A stretch of DNA of 53,927 nucleotides, taken from assembly GCF_016786355.1 (NCBI RefSeq), contig NZ_JADWYX010000039.1, positions 28,849 to 82,775 of the forward strand. Reading direction: 5' to 3'. This stretch comes from Frankia sp. AgB1.9 (GTDB lineage Bacteria; Actinomycetota; Actinomycetes; Frankiales; Frankiaceae). Both the position numbers and the translations under genes were made by a program. Positions 17,016 to 25,047 of the stretch are shown here, piece after piece. The stretch's first letter is position 1. Each line of letters starts with the position of its first letter. The notes beneath the pieces are model-generated. The model worked only from the letters and a program-made list of their open reading frames with translations, ran no database searches and was not told where the DNA came from.

Positions 17016-18781
17016 CCAGCCCCACCGGCGTACCGCGCACGACCCGGGCGGGCGGCCGGGCCAAGGTCCGGCTGCCTGACTTTCCCTGGGACACGCTGGC
17101 CCAGTACAAGCAGAAGGCCAGCCAGCACCCGTACGGCCTGGTGGACCTGTCCGTCGGCACCCCGGTAGACCCGGTGCCGGCGGTCATCCAGCGCGCCCTC
17201 GCCGCCGCCGCGGACTCTCCCGGCTACCCCCAGGTCTGGGGTACGCCGGAGCTACGGGACGCGGCGGCCGGGTGGATGGCCCGGCGGCTCGGCGTTCGCG
17301 TCGACCCGTCGGCCGTGCTGCCCGTGCTCGGGACCAAGGAGCTGGTCGCCCAGCTGCCGACGCAGCTTGGCCTCGGCCCGGGTGACCGGGTCTGGGTGCC
17401 GACTCCGGCGTACCCGACGTACGAGGTCGGCGCGCTGCTCGCCCGCTGCGAGCCGGTCTACGGGCCGGCGGACGGCGTGGCGCTGGTGTGGCTGAACTCA
17501 CCGTCCAACCCGACCGGCCGCTGCATGAGCGTCGAGGAGATGCGGGCGGTCGTCGGGTGGGCCCGGCAGCGAGGCGTGATCGTCGCCAGCGACGAGTGCT
17601 ACATCGAGCTCGGCTGGGAGAACCGGGCCGTCTCGGTGCTGCACCCGGACGTCTGCGGCGGCTCGCACGAGGGCCTGCTGGCGGTGCACTCGCTGTCGAA
17701 GCGGTCGAACCTGGCCGGCTACCGCGCCGGGTTCGTCGCCGGCGACCCGGGGCTGGTCCGGGAGCTGCTCGAGCTGCGCAAGCACTCGGGCTTCATGCTG
17801 CCCGGCCCGGTCCAGGCGGCCATGACGGCGGGGCTCGCCGACGACATGCACGTCGCCGACCAACGGGCCAGGTACGTCAACCGGCGCACCGTGCTCGCGG
17901 CGGCGCTCGCCGTCGCCGGGTTCACGATCGAGCACAGCGAGGCCGGCCTGTACCTGTGGGCCACCCGCGGTGAGGACGCGTGGGCGACGGTGGACGCGCT
18001 GGCGAGCGTCGGCGTGCTGGTCGCGCCGGGGACGTTCTACGGCGAGGCCGGCCGGCGGCACGTCCGGGTCGCGCTGACGGCGCCGGACGCCCATGTGGCG
18101 ACGGTGCCCGAACGCATGGCCATGCTGCCGCCACCACGATCGGCCGCGCCGGCCACCGGCCCGCGCACCGGTGGGTACGCCTATCCGCCAGCCGGGCAGG
18201 CACCGCCGACCGGGCCCGTGCGCATCACCGGTCCGGGAGGCGGCGCGCCAGGCGGCCACCAGCCGCCCGTGCCCGGCCGCGGACCCGCCGGCCAGGGGCA
18301 GCCCGGATACGGGCAGTCGCGGCCAGGCGCCGGGCCCCCAGGCCCTCCGCCCGGCTACGGCCAGCCCGACCACGGTCAGGGCGGCTATGGCCAGCCGGAC
18401 CATGGTCAGGGTGCCTTTGGGCAGTCTGACCATGGTCAGTCCGATCGCGGTCAGTCCGATCGCGGTCAGTCCGATCGCGGTCAGGGTGGCTATGGGCAGT
18501 CTGATCATGGTCAAGGTGGCTACGGCCAGCCTGATCATGGTCAACCCGACCACGGTCAAGGTGGCTACGGCCAGTCCGACCGTGGCCAGCCTGGTCACGG
18601 TCAAGCCGGCTACGGCGAGTCCGACCAGGGACAGCCTGGATACGGCCAGCGGGCGCCCGGCCAGCCAGGCCCCGCCCGCCAGGGCGCGGACCGGCAGGGG
18701 GTCTTCGACACCTTCGCGGGTCTCGCGGACACCTACGGCGGCCCGGACGACGAGCAGGACGGGCCAGCCGACCTGAGGTGA
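17012..18781 (+). CDS. dapC: N-succinyldiaminopimelate aminotransferase DapC with a long Gly/Gln/Asp/His repeat tail
   Basis: PLP enzyme of the succinylase route to meso-diaminopimelate and lysine. NSPSNPTGR, SDECYIELGW and the PLP-lysine segment VHSLSKRSNLAGYRAGF are all present. GTG 17141 cannot be the true start: the frame upstream encodes RLPDFPWDTLAQYKQK, which matches the conserved DapC N-terminus. No ATG, GTG or TTG exists in frame there; a CTG at 17012 overlaps the fdxA stop (CTGA) behind AGGGCGAG and is my inferred start, giving 589 residues. The aminotransferase ends near residue 370, where the M. tuberculosis enzyme (362) stops. The remaining ~215 residues are disordered, with repeats such as GQSDRGQ and DHGQGGYGQ; three exact 15-base copies lie at 18437-18481. 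Function is secure; start and tail role are not. Confidence 0.88.
   Translation: MTSPTGVPRTTRAGGRAKVRLPDFPWDTLAQYKQKASQHPYGLVDLSVGTPVDPVPAVIQRALAAAADSPGYPQVWGTPELRDAAAGWMARRLGVRVDPSAVLPVLGTKELVAQLPTQLGLGPGDRVWVPTPAYPTYEVGALLARCEPVYGPADGVALVWLNSPSNPTGRCMSVEEMRAVVGWARQRGVIVASDECYIELGWENRAVSVLHPDVCGGSHEGLLAVHSLSKRSNLAGYRAGFVAGDPGLVRELLELRKHSGFMLPGPVQAAMTAGLADDMHVADQRARYVNRRTVLAAALAVAGFTIEHSEAGLYLWATRGEDAWATVDALASVGVLVAPGTFYGEAGRRHVRVALTAPDAHVATVPERMAMLPPPRSAAPATGPRTGGYAYPPAGQAPPTGPVRITGPGGGAPGGHQPPVPGRGPAGQGQPGYGQSRPGAGPPGPPPGYGQPDHGQGGYGQPDHGQGAFGQSDHGQSDRGQSDRGQSDRGQGGYGQSDHGQGGYGQPDHGQPDHGQGGYGQSDRGQPGHGQAGYGESDQGQPGYGQRAPGQPGPARQGADRQGVFDTFAGLADTYGGPDDEQDGPADLR
18360..18660 (+). repeat. Degenerate tandem repeats encoding the DapC tail
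   Basis: Units of 15-36 bases built on (GGTCAG)(T/C)CCGA(T/C)C(G/A) encode GQ(S/P)D(R/H)GQ blocks interrupted by GGYGQ. Three consecutive copies are identical, so recent slippage or unequal recombination is likely. Confidence 0.8.
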
Positions 18782-18870
18782 TCATCCGGCCCAGGGCCAG
18801 GAGGACTGGACCTGGGCCGGCCGGGGTCCAATGTCGAATCTGGCAACGTTGGCCTCGTCCTGAGACCAGC

Positions 18871-18948
18871 AAGATCGCTGTTTTCGCCCTCGCGTGGCTG
18901 TAACCGCCGCGGTTTTGTGACCATCAGAGGGCCAAAACAGCGATCAAG
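18871..18948. repeat. Dispersed palindromic repeat, copy 1
   Basis: Outer arms GATCGCTGTTTTCGCCCTC and GAGGGCCAAAACAGCGATC pair with one mismatch; the centre holds an inner hairpin AACCGC/GCGGTT. Other copies are at 39659-39734 and 49764-49838. It lies between dapC and dapD; nothing else is seen in 18782-19086. Confidence 0.85.
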
Positions 18949-19086
18949 CTAGCGGGCGGACCTCGCCGGGCCCGGCGCAACGCGGGAGCGACCACCAGGG
19001 CGCCCTGCGCCCGGGGCGTTCCGCGGTGCGGTGGATCTCCGCGCCTCCGATTGGCTTTGGTTTTTCGGGGTGGGGGCGGGCTCGGC

Positions 19087-19092
19087 TAGGGT
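19087..19092 (+). promoter_or_regulatory. -10 element of dapD (leaderless)
   Basis: TAGGGT, seven bases, then GTG 19100. Confidence 0.5.
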
Positions 19093-19099
19093 CGGGCTG

Positions 19100-19936
19100 G
19101 TGAGCACTTCATCCTTCGTCTCTCCGCTGGACTCGGGCATCGACGAGCTCTGGGCGCGCCGGGCCGACATCACCCCGGCCGACGCGGACGCCCGCAAGGC
19201 CGTCGTCGCGGCCGTGGACGCCATCGACGCCGGCGAGGCTCGGGTCGCGTTCGTCGCCGCTGACGGCTCGGTGGTCGTCGACGAGCGGGCCAAGCACGCG
19301 ATCCTGCTGTCCTTCAAGGTTCTGCCCATGGGCGAGTCGAACGCCGGCGACTTCCACTACCACGACCGGATGCCGCTGAAGACCCGGTTCGACGGCGTCC
19401 GCGTCGTCCCCGGCGCGATCGTCCGCTGGGGCGCCCACATCGCCCCAGGCGCCGTGCTCATGCCGAGCTACACCAACATCGGCGGCTTCGTCGACTCCGG
19501 CTCGATGGTCGACACCTGGGCCACTGTGGGCTCCTGCGCGCAGGTCGGCAAGAACGTGCACCTGTCCGGCGGCGTCGGCCTCGGCGGCGTGCTGGAGCCG
19601 CCGAACGCGGTGCCGGTCATCGTCGAGGACGACGCCTTCGTGGGCAGCCGATCGATGATCATCGATGGCGCCCGGGTGCACCGCGGCGCGAAGCTCGGCG
19701 CGGGCTCGATCCTCACCGCGTCCACCCACGTCTTCGACGCGAACACCGGCGAGGAGTACCCCCGCGGGGAGATTCCCGAGCGAGCCGTCGCGGTCGGCGC
19801 GAGCCGGGTCAAGAGCTTCCCCGGCGGCGACTTCGCGATGCCCTGCATGCTCGTGCTGCGCACCCTGGCCGAGGGCCAGATCCACGACAAGCTCGCCCTG
19901 AACGACGTCCTACGCGAACACGGCGTCGCCACCTGA
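19100..19936 (+). CDS. dapD: Tetrahydrodipicolinate N-succinyltransferase DapD
   Basis: Transfers a succinyl group from succinyl-CoA to tetrahydrodipicolinate, the step before DapC. The 278-residue protein has an alpha/beta N-terminal domain and a left-handed beta-helix of hexapeptide repeats (GAIVRWGAHIAPGAVLMPSY, VGSCAQVGKNVHLSGGVGLG) with the GGV-L-EP segment typical of actinobacterial DapD, which forms trimers. The frame opens 23 codons upstream, but GTG 19100 is seven bases after TAGGGT and begins the conserved part. dapE follows 48 bases later with its own promoter-like repeats. Confidence 0.95.
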   Translation: MSTSSFVSPLDSGIDELWARRADITPADADARKAVVAAVDAIDAGEARVAFVAADGSVVVDERAKHAILLSFKVLPMGESNAGDFHYHDRMPLKTRFDGVRVVPGAIVRWGAHIAPGAVLMPSYTNIGGFVDSGSMVDTWATVGSCAQVGKNVHLSGGVGLGGVLEPPNAVPVIVEDDAFVGSRSMIIDGARVHRGAKLGAGSILTASTHVFDANTGEEYPRGEIPERAVAVGASRVKSFPGGDFAMPCMLVLRTLAEGQIHDKLALNDVLREHGVAT

Positions 19937-19950
19937 GCCGGCGGGCGGGC

Positions 19951-19986
19951 TCGTAGGGTCTCTGGCACTCGTAGGGTCTCTGGCAT
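19951..19986 (+). promoter_or_regulatory. 18-bp tandem duplication carrying the dapE -10 element twice
   Basis: TCGTAGGGTCTCTGGCA plus one base is repeated exactly in tandem. Each unit contains TAGGGT (19954-19959 and 19972-19977); the second lies seven bases before ATG 19985, giving a leaderless layout, while the first would yield a transcript with an ~18-base leader. Confidence 0.7.
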
Positions 19987-21055
19987 GGGACTTGATGTCG
20001 CGGCGCCGGCGGGGGAGCTGACCGGGGCGCTGGTGGACTTCGCGTCGGTGAGCGGTTCCGAGGGGCCGCTCGCCGACGCGGTGGAGACGGCGCTCGCGGG
20101 CCTGCCGGGGCTGACGGTCGACCGGGACGGTGACGCGGTGGTCGCCCGGACGAGCCTCGGCCGGGCGACCCGGGTGGTGCTCGCCGGGCATCTCGACACC
20201 GTGCCGATCGCGGACAACGTGCCGTCCCGCCGGGACGGCGACCGGCTCTACGGCTGTGGCACCTCCGACATGAAGTCCGGCGTCGCCGTGATGCTTCACC
20301 TCGCCGCCACCGTGCCAGCCGAGTCCCTGGCGCACGACCTGACCTGGGTCTTCTACGACAACGAGGAGGTCGACGCCTCCCGCAACGGTCTGCGTCGGCT
20401 CGCGGAGCGGCACCGGGACTGGCTGGAGGGCGACCTCGCGGTCCTGATGGAGCCCACGGGCGGCGAGATCGAGGCCGGCTGCCAGGGAACGTTGCGGGTG
20501 ATCGCGGCCCTGCCCGGCCGCCGCGCCCACTCGGCCCGCTCCTGGCTCGGGGACAACGCCATCCACCGGGCCGGCGACCTGCTCACCCGGCTCGCGGCCT
20601 ACCAGGCGCGCACGGTCGAGATCGACGGCTGCGTCTACCGCGAGGGCCTGTCCGCCGTGCGGATCTCGGGCGGCGTCGCCGGCAACGTCATCCCGGACCG
20701 ATGCGAGGTGACGATCAACTTCCGGTTCGCCCCGGACCGGGACGTGGCTGGCGCCCTGGCCCACGTGCGGGAGGTGCTCGCGGGCTACGAGCTGGAGCTC
20801 GCCGACAGCTCGGGCGGCGCCCTGCCGGGCCTGTCGGCCCCGGCCGCGGCGGCGTTCGTCACCGCCACCGGGCGCCAGCCCCGGGCCAAGTACGGCTGGA
20901 CCGACGTCGCGCGGTTCGCCGCCCTCGGCATCCCGGCGCTCAACTACGGCCCCGGCGACCCGAACCTCGCGCACACCCGCGACGAGTACGTCGAGCTGCC
21001 CCTGGTCGAGGAGGCAGAGCGCGTCCTACGCGCCTACCTCACCACCAGGTCATAG
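19985..21055 (+). CDS. dapE: Succinyl-diaminopimelate desuccinylase DapE
   Basis: M20-family dinuclear zinc peptidase, 356 residues, which releases LL-diaminopimelate. Metal-site motifs are in order: GHLDTVPIAD (His, Asp), GCGTSDMKSG (bridging Asp), YDNEEVDASRNGL (catalytic Glu pair) and MEPTGGEIEAGC. The dimerisation domain follows (GRRAHSARSWLGDNAIH), and the last ligand is in LAHTRDEYVEL. Length is normal for actinobacterial DapE. The start is set by the -10 repeat. Together with dapC and dapD it makes the window's lysine/peptidoglycan-precursor block. Confidence 0.95.
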   Translation: MGLDVAAPAGELTGALVDFASVSGSEGPLADAVETALAGLPGLTVDRDGDAVVARTSLGRATRVVLAGHLDTVPIADNVPSRRDGDRLYGCGTSDMKSGVAVMLHLAATVPAESLAHDLTWVFYDNEEVDASRNGLRRLAERHRDWLEGDLAVLMEPTGGEIEAGCQGTLRVIAALPGRRAHSARSWLGDNAIHRAGDLLTRLAAYQARTVEIDGCVYREGLSAVRISGGVAGNVIPDRCEVTINFRFAPDRDVAGALAHVREVLAGYELELADSSGGALPGLSAPAAAAFVTATGRQPRAKYGWTDVARFAALGIPALNYGPGDPNLAHTRDEYVELPLVEEAERVLRAYLTTRS

Positions 21056-21251
21056 ATCCCCACCTCTAGTAATTGAAAATGGGATTCGTCACAACGTGTA
21101 CCGACAGTCCGGCGACCGTTCAGGGACGTAACGGCGCGAACGCGGCTCTCGACGCCGGCCACGGTCACCATGCGGATCCCGGCGGTGCCGGTCGGTCGAC
21201 GCGGGCCGCGACCGGGCCCAACCGGCGCTCCGGCCCGGCCTCCCGGTGGCC

Positions 21252-21257
21252 TATGGT
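21252..21257 (+). promoter_or_regulatory. -10 element of LOG gene 1 (leaderless)
   Basis: TATGGT, six bases, then GTG 21264. Confidence 0.5.
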
Positions 21258-21263
21258 GCCGAG

Positions 21264-22196
21264 GTGACACCCATCAAGCCTGGTGAACCGGACCCGACGC
21301 CGGCCGACAGCCTCGCCCGCGCCGCGGCCGAGGCGGCGGCCGTGCTGGACGAGACGGCGGTACTGGACGAGACGGTGGCGCTGGGCGCTCCGGTGCCGCC
21401 GAACGACGGCCCGCGCCGGTACGAGCCGGGCGAGTTCCCGACTCCGCCGCCGGAGCAGCGGCGCGGCCCGCAGCTGGCTCGCCGCAGCCAGATCCGGCAT
21501 TCCACCTCCGACGAACGGCTGCTCGCCAACCGCGGCTCCGGGGACTTCACCCACGCGGACCCGTGGCGGGTGCTGCGCATCCAGAGCGAGTTCGTCGAGG
21601 GCTTCGACCTGCTCGCAGACCTGCCGCGTGCGGTGACCGTCTTCGGCTCGGCCCGGGTGCCGCGCGACCACCCGGACTACGAGGTCGGCCGCAGGCTCGG
21701 CGCCGCCCTGGTCGAGGCGGGCTTCGCCGTGATCACCGGAGGGGGTCCGGGCGCGATGGAGGCGGCGAACCGGGGTGCCCAGGAGGCCGGCGGCCTCTCG
21801 GTCGGCCTCGGCATCGAGCTGCCGTTCGAGCAGAAGCTCAACGACTGGGTGGATCTCGGCGTCAGCTTCCGGTACTTCTTCGTACGCAAGACGATGTTCG
21901 TGAAGTACGCCGAGGCGTTCGTCATCCTGCCGGGTGGGCTCGGCACGCTCGACGAGCTGTTCGAGGCGCTCACGCTGGTCCAGACCGGCAAGGTCCGCAG
22001 GTTCCCGGTCGTGCTGCTCGGCACCGAGTACTGGCGCGGCCTGCTCGACTGGCTGCGAGGCACGGTCGTCGGCACCGCCCGGATGAAGGACACCGACCTC
22101 GACCTGTTCGCGCTCACCGACGACGTCGACGAGGCTGTCCGGCTGGTCGTGGACGGCATCGCCTCCAGCACGCCGCCCCAGCAGCGGGGCCGGTAG
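21264..22196 (+). CDS. LOG-family (TIGR00730) Rossmann-fold protein, long form
   Basis: A 310-residue member of the family that includes cytokinin-activating phosphoribohydrolases and AMP/nucleotide-binding proteins. The first ~100 residues are Ala/Glu/Arg-rich; the fold starts at AVTVFGSARVPRDHPDYE. The two signature loops are present: GGGPGAMEAANRGAQEAGG and the catalytic PGGLGTLDELFEAL. The R-K of VRKTMFVKYAEAFVILPGG matches active LOG proteins. GTG 21264 is placed by a leaderless -10. LOG gene 2 follows 12 bases later, so they are probably co-transcribed. In mycobacteria a LOG gene (Rv1205) sits between dapE and folP2, as here. Confidence 0.9.
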   Translation: MTPIKPGEPDPTPADSLARAAAEAAAVLDETAVLDETVALGAPVPPNDGPRRYEPGEFPTPPPEQRRGPQLARRSQIRHSTSDERLLANRGSGDFTHADPWRVLRIQSEFVEGFDLLADLPRAVTVFGSARVPRDHPDYEVGRRLGAALVEAGFAVITGGGPGAMEAANRGAQEAGGLSVGLGIELPFEQKLNDWVDLGVSFRYFFVRKTMFVKYAEAFVILPGGLGTLDELFEALTLVQTGKVRRFPVVLLGTEYWRGLLDWLRGTVVGTARMKDTDLDLFALTDDVDEAVRLVVDGIASSTPPQQRGR

Positions 22197-22208
22197 AAAG
22201 CCGGGTTC

Positions 22209-22814
22209 ATGAGGATCTGCGTCTACTGTTCGTCGTCGGAGCGGATCGACCCGGGATACGTACTGCTGGCCGGCCAGGTGGGCACGGAGCTCGCGGCGCG
22301 TGGCCACTCGCTGGTCTCCGGCGGCGGGTCGATCTCCTGCATGGGCGCGGTCGCCCGGTCGGCGCGGGCCGGCGGCGCGAGCACCCTCGGGGTGATCCCG
22401 CGCAAGCTGCTCGACCTGGAGGTCAGCGACACCGACGCCGACGAGCTGATCGTGACCGAGACCATGCGGGAACGTAAGGCCATCATGGACGAGCGGGCGG
22501 ACGCGTTCCTGGCGCTGCCCGGTGGCCTCGGCACCCTCGAGGAGCTGTTCGAGATCTGGGTGGCGGCCATGCTGGGCATGCACGCCAAGCCGATCGTCGT
22601 GCTCGACCCGGACGGCGTCTTCGCTCATCTGCACACGCTCGTGGACGGCCTGGTCGACCGGGGCTTCGTGCGTCCCGAGGCTCGGGCGCTGCTGCGGTGG
22701 TCGACCACCCCGACCGAGGCCCTGGACTTCCTCGAAGCCGCCGCCGGCGTCGGATCGGCCGTCAACCCCACCGCCGGCGAGGCGATCGAGGCGGCGGCAC
22801 CCCCGATCGACTGA
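22209..22814 (+). CDS. LOG-family (TIGR00730) Rossmann-fold protein, short form
   Basis: A 201-residue LOG protein of the standard length. ICVYCSSSERIDPGY opens the Rossmann fold; SGGGSISCMGAVARSA replaces the usual GGGxxGLMG loop, and PGGLGTLEELFEIW is intact. MRERKAIMDERADAFLALPGG carries the conserved Arg and Lys. It starts with ATG 22209 behind AGAAAG and ends eight bases before the folP2 stop on the other strand. It shares the family with the gene just upstream but is clearly diverged, so an ancient duplication is more likely than a recent one. Likely substrate: a nucleoside 5'-monophosphate (family inference). Confidence 0.92.
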   Translation: MRICVYCSSSERIDPGYVLLAGQVGTELAARGHSLVSGGGSISCMGAVARSARAGGASTLGVIPRKLLDLEVSDTDADELIVTETMRERKAIMDERADAFLALPGGLGTLEELFEIWVAAMLGMHAKPIVVLDPDGVFAHLHTLVDGLVDRGFVRPEARALLRWSTTPTEALDFLEAAAGVGSAVNPTAGEAIEAAAPPID

Positions 22815-22822
22815 GCCGAGGC

Positions 22823-23767
22823 CTACGCGAGCCCGCGGCGCGCCACGGTGAGGTCGACGTCGCCGCGGATCGCCGCGACCATCCGCAGGGCCCGGCACGT
22901 GGCCGCGACCTGGTGGGCCCGAAAGATCCGGGCACCGAGCCAGGCGCTGACGGCGGTGGCGGCCAGCGTGCCCTCCAGCCGCTCCTCGACGGGCGTGTCG
23001 AGGGCCTCGCCGACGAAGTCCTTGTTGGACATCGCCATGAGCACCGGCCAGCCGGTGGCGACGAGCTCGTCGGTCCGCCGGGTCGCCTCCATCGAATGGC
23101 GGCTGTTCTTGCCGAAGTCGTGCCCCGGGTCGATCACCACCGCGTCCGGGCGCACGCCGAGCGAGACGGCCCGCTCGGCGAGCCCACAGGTGGTCGCGAC
23201 GATGTCGGCCACGACGTCCTGGTAGGTCATCCGGTGCGGCCGCGTGCGTGGCGGCAGGTGCCCGGCGTGGGTGCAGACCAGGCCGACGCCGCCCGCGGCC
23301 GCCACCTCGGCGAGTTCCGGTTCGACACCGCCCCAGGCATCGTTGAGCAGGTCGGCGCCCTCCGCGACGACGACCCGGCCGACCTCGGCCCGATAGGTGT
23401 CCACGCTGATCACGACGTCCGGATGGGCCGCGCGCACCCGGGCGACGAACCCGCCGATCCGGCGCAGCTCCTCGGCCGCGCTGATCTCGGCGCCCGGCGC
23501 GGCCTTCACCCCGCCGATGTCGATGATTCCGGCGCCCTCGGCGATCGCGCGCTCGACGGCGGCGAGCGCCTCGGCCTCGCCGTAGGTCGCGCCCTTGTCA
23601 AAGAAGGAGTCCGGCGTCCGGTTCACGATGGCCATGACGACCAGCTCGGTCGGCTCGAAAACGCGCCGGCCGAGCCGCAGCGGCCCAGGTCGGTGGCCCC
23701 GGTCGTCCGGCGCGGGGCCGGGCGGGCTGGTACGGAGGTCTGTGGGCGGAGCGACGTCGTGCGGCAC
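22823..23767 (-). CDS. folP2: Dihydropteroate synthase homologue, FolP2 type
   Basis: TIM-barrel protein of about 314 residues related to DHPS. MAIVNRTPDSFFDKG matches the first DHPS signature. The second, normally D-x-G-G-E-S-T-R-P-G, reads DIGGVKAAPGAEIS, so the substrate-binding STRPG loop is lost. This is the FolP2 form; from memory the mycobacterial FolP2 (Rv1207) lacks DHPS activity, and the same order (LOG, folP2, DivIVA-like, DUF3117) is kept. VIDPGHDFGKNSRHSMEATRR and AMSNKDFVGE are the pterin/phosphate-site segments. The start is uncertain; GTG 23767 gives a plausible N-terminus, and the frame is open to 23926. True folate function is doubtful. Confidence 0.85.
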   Translation of the reverse strand: MPHDVAPPTDLRTSPPGPAPDDRGHRPGPLRLGRRVFEPTELVVMAIVNRTPDSFFDKGATYGEAEALAAVERAIAEGAGIIDIGGVKAAPGAEISAAEELRRIGGFVARVRAAHPDVVISVDTYRAEVGRVVVAEGADLLNDAWGGVEPELAEVAAAGGVGLVCTHAGHLPPRTRPHRMTYQDVVADIVATTCGLAERAVSLGVRPDAVVIDPGHDFGKNSRHSMEATRRTDELVATGWPVLMAMSNKDFVGEALDTPVEERLEGTLAATAVSAWLGARIFRAHQVAATCRALRMVAAIRGDVDLTVARRGLA

Positions 23768-23940
23768 GACTGCGAGCCTGCCAGACGTCGACGGGCGCGG
23801 CGTTCCGCCTGCGGAGGACCCGGCGCGGGGCTGGCGCCGTCGGTCCGGGTTCCGACCGGCGACGGGTGTCTTCGCCCGATTTCGGCGCTGTCCGGGTAGG
23901 CAGGGGATGCCCGACGGGGTGGCCACTATGGGCCCGACCG

Positions 23941-23946
23941 TACGAT
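23941..23946 (+). promoter_or_regulatory. -10 element of the DivIVA-like gene (leaderless)
   Basis: TACGAT, six bases, then GTG 23953. Confidence 0.5.
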
Positions 23947-23952
23947 CGGGGC

Positions 23953-24363
23953 GTGGTGCTCGCTATCGAGATCCTCGTCGTCGCCGCGCTGGTGTTCGTC
24001 GTCGCGGCGCTGGCCGTCGGCTGGTTCGACCGGATGGCCCCGGCCCCGCCGGACGCGGCGCCAACCGGTCTGCCCGCGGACGGCCCGGTCGGCGCGCGCG
24101 AGGTCGGCGGTATCCGGCTCAACCTCGCCTTCCGTGGCTATCGGATGGCCGAGGTGGACGCGCTGCTCGCCCGGCTGGCCGGCGAGCTGGCCTGGCGGGA
24201 CGAGGAGCTGGCCCGTCGCGACGACGAGCTGGTCCGGCTCGCCACGTTCGCGCACGCCGACGCTACGCAGGGCCCGGCCGGCGGCGCCGAAGGCGCGGCA
24301 CCCGGCGCCTCGCCCGTGACGCCCACGGACGGCCAGTCTCCGTGGTCCGGCCTCGACGGATAG
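23953..24363 (+). CDS. DivIVA-domain membrane protein (Rv1209-like)
   Basis: A 136-residue protein with one N-terminal membrane segment (VLAIEILVVAALVFVVAALAVGWF) and then a DivIVA-type motif: LNLAFRGYRMAEVDALLARLAGEL, the F-x-G-Y-x-x-x-x-V-D pattern that begins DivIVA coiled coils. A short coiled coil follows (WRDEELARRDDELVRL), then a Gly/Ala-rich tail. Proteins like this recruit factors to poles or septa; here the small size suggests an adaptor (inference). Placement between folP2 and DUF3117 matches M. tuberculosis Rv1209. GTG 23953 follows a leaderless -10. Confidence 0.82.
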   Translation: MVLAIEILVVAALVFVVAALAVGWFDRMAPAPPDAAPTGLPADGPVGAREVGGIRLNLAFRGYRMAEVDALLARLAGELAWRDEELARRDDELVRLATFAHADATQGPAGGAEGAAPGASPVTPTDGQSPWSGLDG

Positions 24364-24612
24364 GCCGCGAATTCCCCGGACCGGGCGGGTGACCGGTGCG
24401 GTGCGGGCTCAGAACGCCCCGCCGGCCGGTCCGAGCGGCCCATGAACCCGACCTCGGTCGGTTCGGCCGCCGATTTCCGCTCCGTGGTGCGGTGAGCGTG
24501 GGGAGGGCGCCCAGCGCCCGACATGTCGCGCCGACTAGGGCCCGACAACATCGGCCGCCGACCGTTGTGGTTCTGCGGAGGGCCGTGTTTCGGTTTGCTG
24601 CCCTGACTACGG

Positions 24613-24618
24613 GATAAT
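24613..24618 (+). promoter_or_regulatory. Candidate -10 element of the DUF3117 gene
   Basis: GATAAT stands out in GC-rich DNA 41 bases before ATG 24660. A good -35 is not evident. The 296 bases between the DivIVA-like gene and this one hold no gene that I can support. Confidence 0.4.
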
Positions 24619-24659
24619 CGTCGGCAGACGTAGGTCCGACGGCAGGAAGAGGTGCACCG

Positions 24660-24827
24660 ATGGCGGCCATGAAGCCGCGGACGGGTGACGGTCCGCTCGA
24701 GGTCACCAAGGAAGGGCGGGGGATCGTGATGCGCGTCCCGCTCGAGGGCGGCGGCCGGCTCGTTGTCGAGCTCACCGCCGACGAGGCGAGCGCGCTGGGC
24801 GACGCCCTCAAGACCGCGGTCGGCTAG
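24660..24827 (+). CDS. DUF3117 small protein
   Basis: A 55-residue protein: MAAMKPRTGDGPLEVTKEGR, then IVMRVPLEGGGRLVVELTADEA and a helix ending ALKTAVG. This is the complete DUF3117 family signature (Rv1211 type), highly conserved in Actinobacteria but without known function. ATG 24660 follows AGGAAGAGG by six bases. It is too short for many gene finders but the conservation is clear. Confidence 0.93.
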   Translation: MAAMKPRTGDGPLEVTKEGRGIVMRVPLEGGGRLVVELTADEASALGDALKTAVG

Positions 24828-25047
24828 CGCGGGTCGACCCGGTTCGCCGCCCGAGGGTGGGCGGCCGGGTGCCCCGCCGTATGACCCTGGGACCCGTTCC
24901 CAGGACAGTTCAGGACGCCCGGCGTCGAGCGAGCCTCGACCTGGGCGCTTCGGTGTTGACGCCGCAGGCCGTCGCGGCTGACCGTGCGGGTGGGCACGTC
25001 GTCGTGCTCCTCGGTCGCCCGCCGCCTCGCTCTGGGTCTGGGAAGGT

